From contig CAMDNZ010000012.1 in NCBI GenBank assembly GCA_945903445.1, positions 13,756-77,755 on the forward strand: a stretch of 64,000 bases of DNA, written 5' to 3'. Made by a program: the position numbers and the translations under genes. Position 1 is the stretch's first letter. Every line of letters begins with the position of its first letter. This document shows, in pieces, positions 63,887 to 64,000 of this stretch. The notes beneath the pieces were generated by a model, which ran no database searches, was not told the DNA's origin, and saw only the letters and a program-made list of their open reading frames with translations. This stretch comes from Bordetella parapertussis (GTDB lineage: Bacteria; Pseudomonadota; Gammaproteobacteria; Burkholderiales; Burkholderiaceae_B).

Positions 63887-64000
63887 CTCTATTAAGCGCC
63901 TAAAGAAGGAGACGGTGTCGGCATTGTCCGATTCAACTGTTTATCGAGAGCGAGTTGTTTTGACTCCTGGAAGGTATGCCATGGTGTTTTACCAAAGCAG
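63855..64000. other. Unassigned sequence beyond the receptor break
   Basis: AT-richer DNA that begins abruptly at the receptor break and runs off the window. On the plus strand a frame is open from about 63892 to the edge, with an AAGGAG site at 63906. This may be the first codons of a gene of an inserted element. I cannot identify it from about 100 bases. Confidence 0.35.

Overview
The window looks like a GC-rich (about 60%) betaproteobacterial chromosome, most likely Burkholderiales, family Alcaligenaceae (Bordetella/Achromobacter/Castellaniella-like). This rests on protein character and on gene order (miaB-ybeZ-ybeY-corC-lnt, queA-tgt-yajC-secDF, an Ala-Glu-Asp tRNA cluster). It is inferred from sequence reading only; no search was run.

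Layout. 1-8.6 kb: partial malic enzyme, a degenerate FAD-domain protein, an aminotransferase, a lytic transglycosylase, ubiD, an orphan haem-type ABC permease/ATPase pair and an ElaB/YqjE-type membrane stress operon. 8.7-12.4 kb: a compact minus-strand run of prolyl aminopeptidase, sensor kinase, NarL-type regulator and an unknown secreted protein. 12.7-28.6 kb: housekeeping genes for siroheme, uracil salvage, PBP4, queuosine, the Sec accessory complex, a PAP2 phosphatase and the miaB-to-lnt operon. 28.6-29.1 kb: three tRNA genes read from one promoter and closed by one terminator.

29.2-41.8 kb is the most unusual region. A two-component system faces an eight-gene operon whose genes overlap or nearly touch: NodT-type outer-membrane factor, FtsX-type permease, ABC ATPase, periplasmic adaptor lipoprotein, HAD phosphatase, carboxylesterase and two small EamA/SMR proteins. 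It meets a convergent three-gene operon of class III aminotransferase, BioF2/FemAB-like acyltransferase and arginase-fold protein. I read this as one locus that makes or modifies, and exports, an amine-containing small molecule or envelope lipid. The product is unknown.

42-53.5 kb: a secreted 5'-nucleotidase lipoprotein, a Pmp3 peptide, a 2,3-dihydroxybenzoate operon (entC-entB-entA) with a Fur-like site and no aryl carrier domain, an NDP-forming acyl-CoA synthetase, two transporters, a peroxiredoxin and a Tat-exported dienelactone hydrolase family protein. 53.5-62.9 kb: molybdenum cofactor genes (moaC-moaD-moaE-moeA, with moaA convergent), a universal stress protein, a DUF442 protein, a hydrolase, a PACE efflux protein, an M23 peptidase and a large MscS channel. 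62.9-64 kb: an AT-rich patch with a small Nif11-like gene, then only the 3' end of a TonB-dependent receptor, broken about 150 bases before the window edge.
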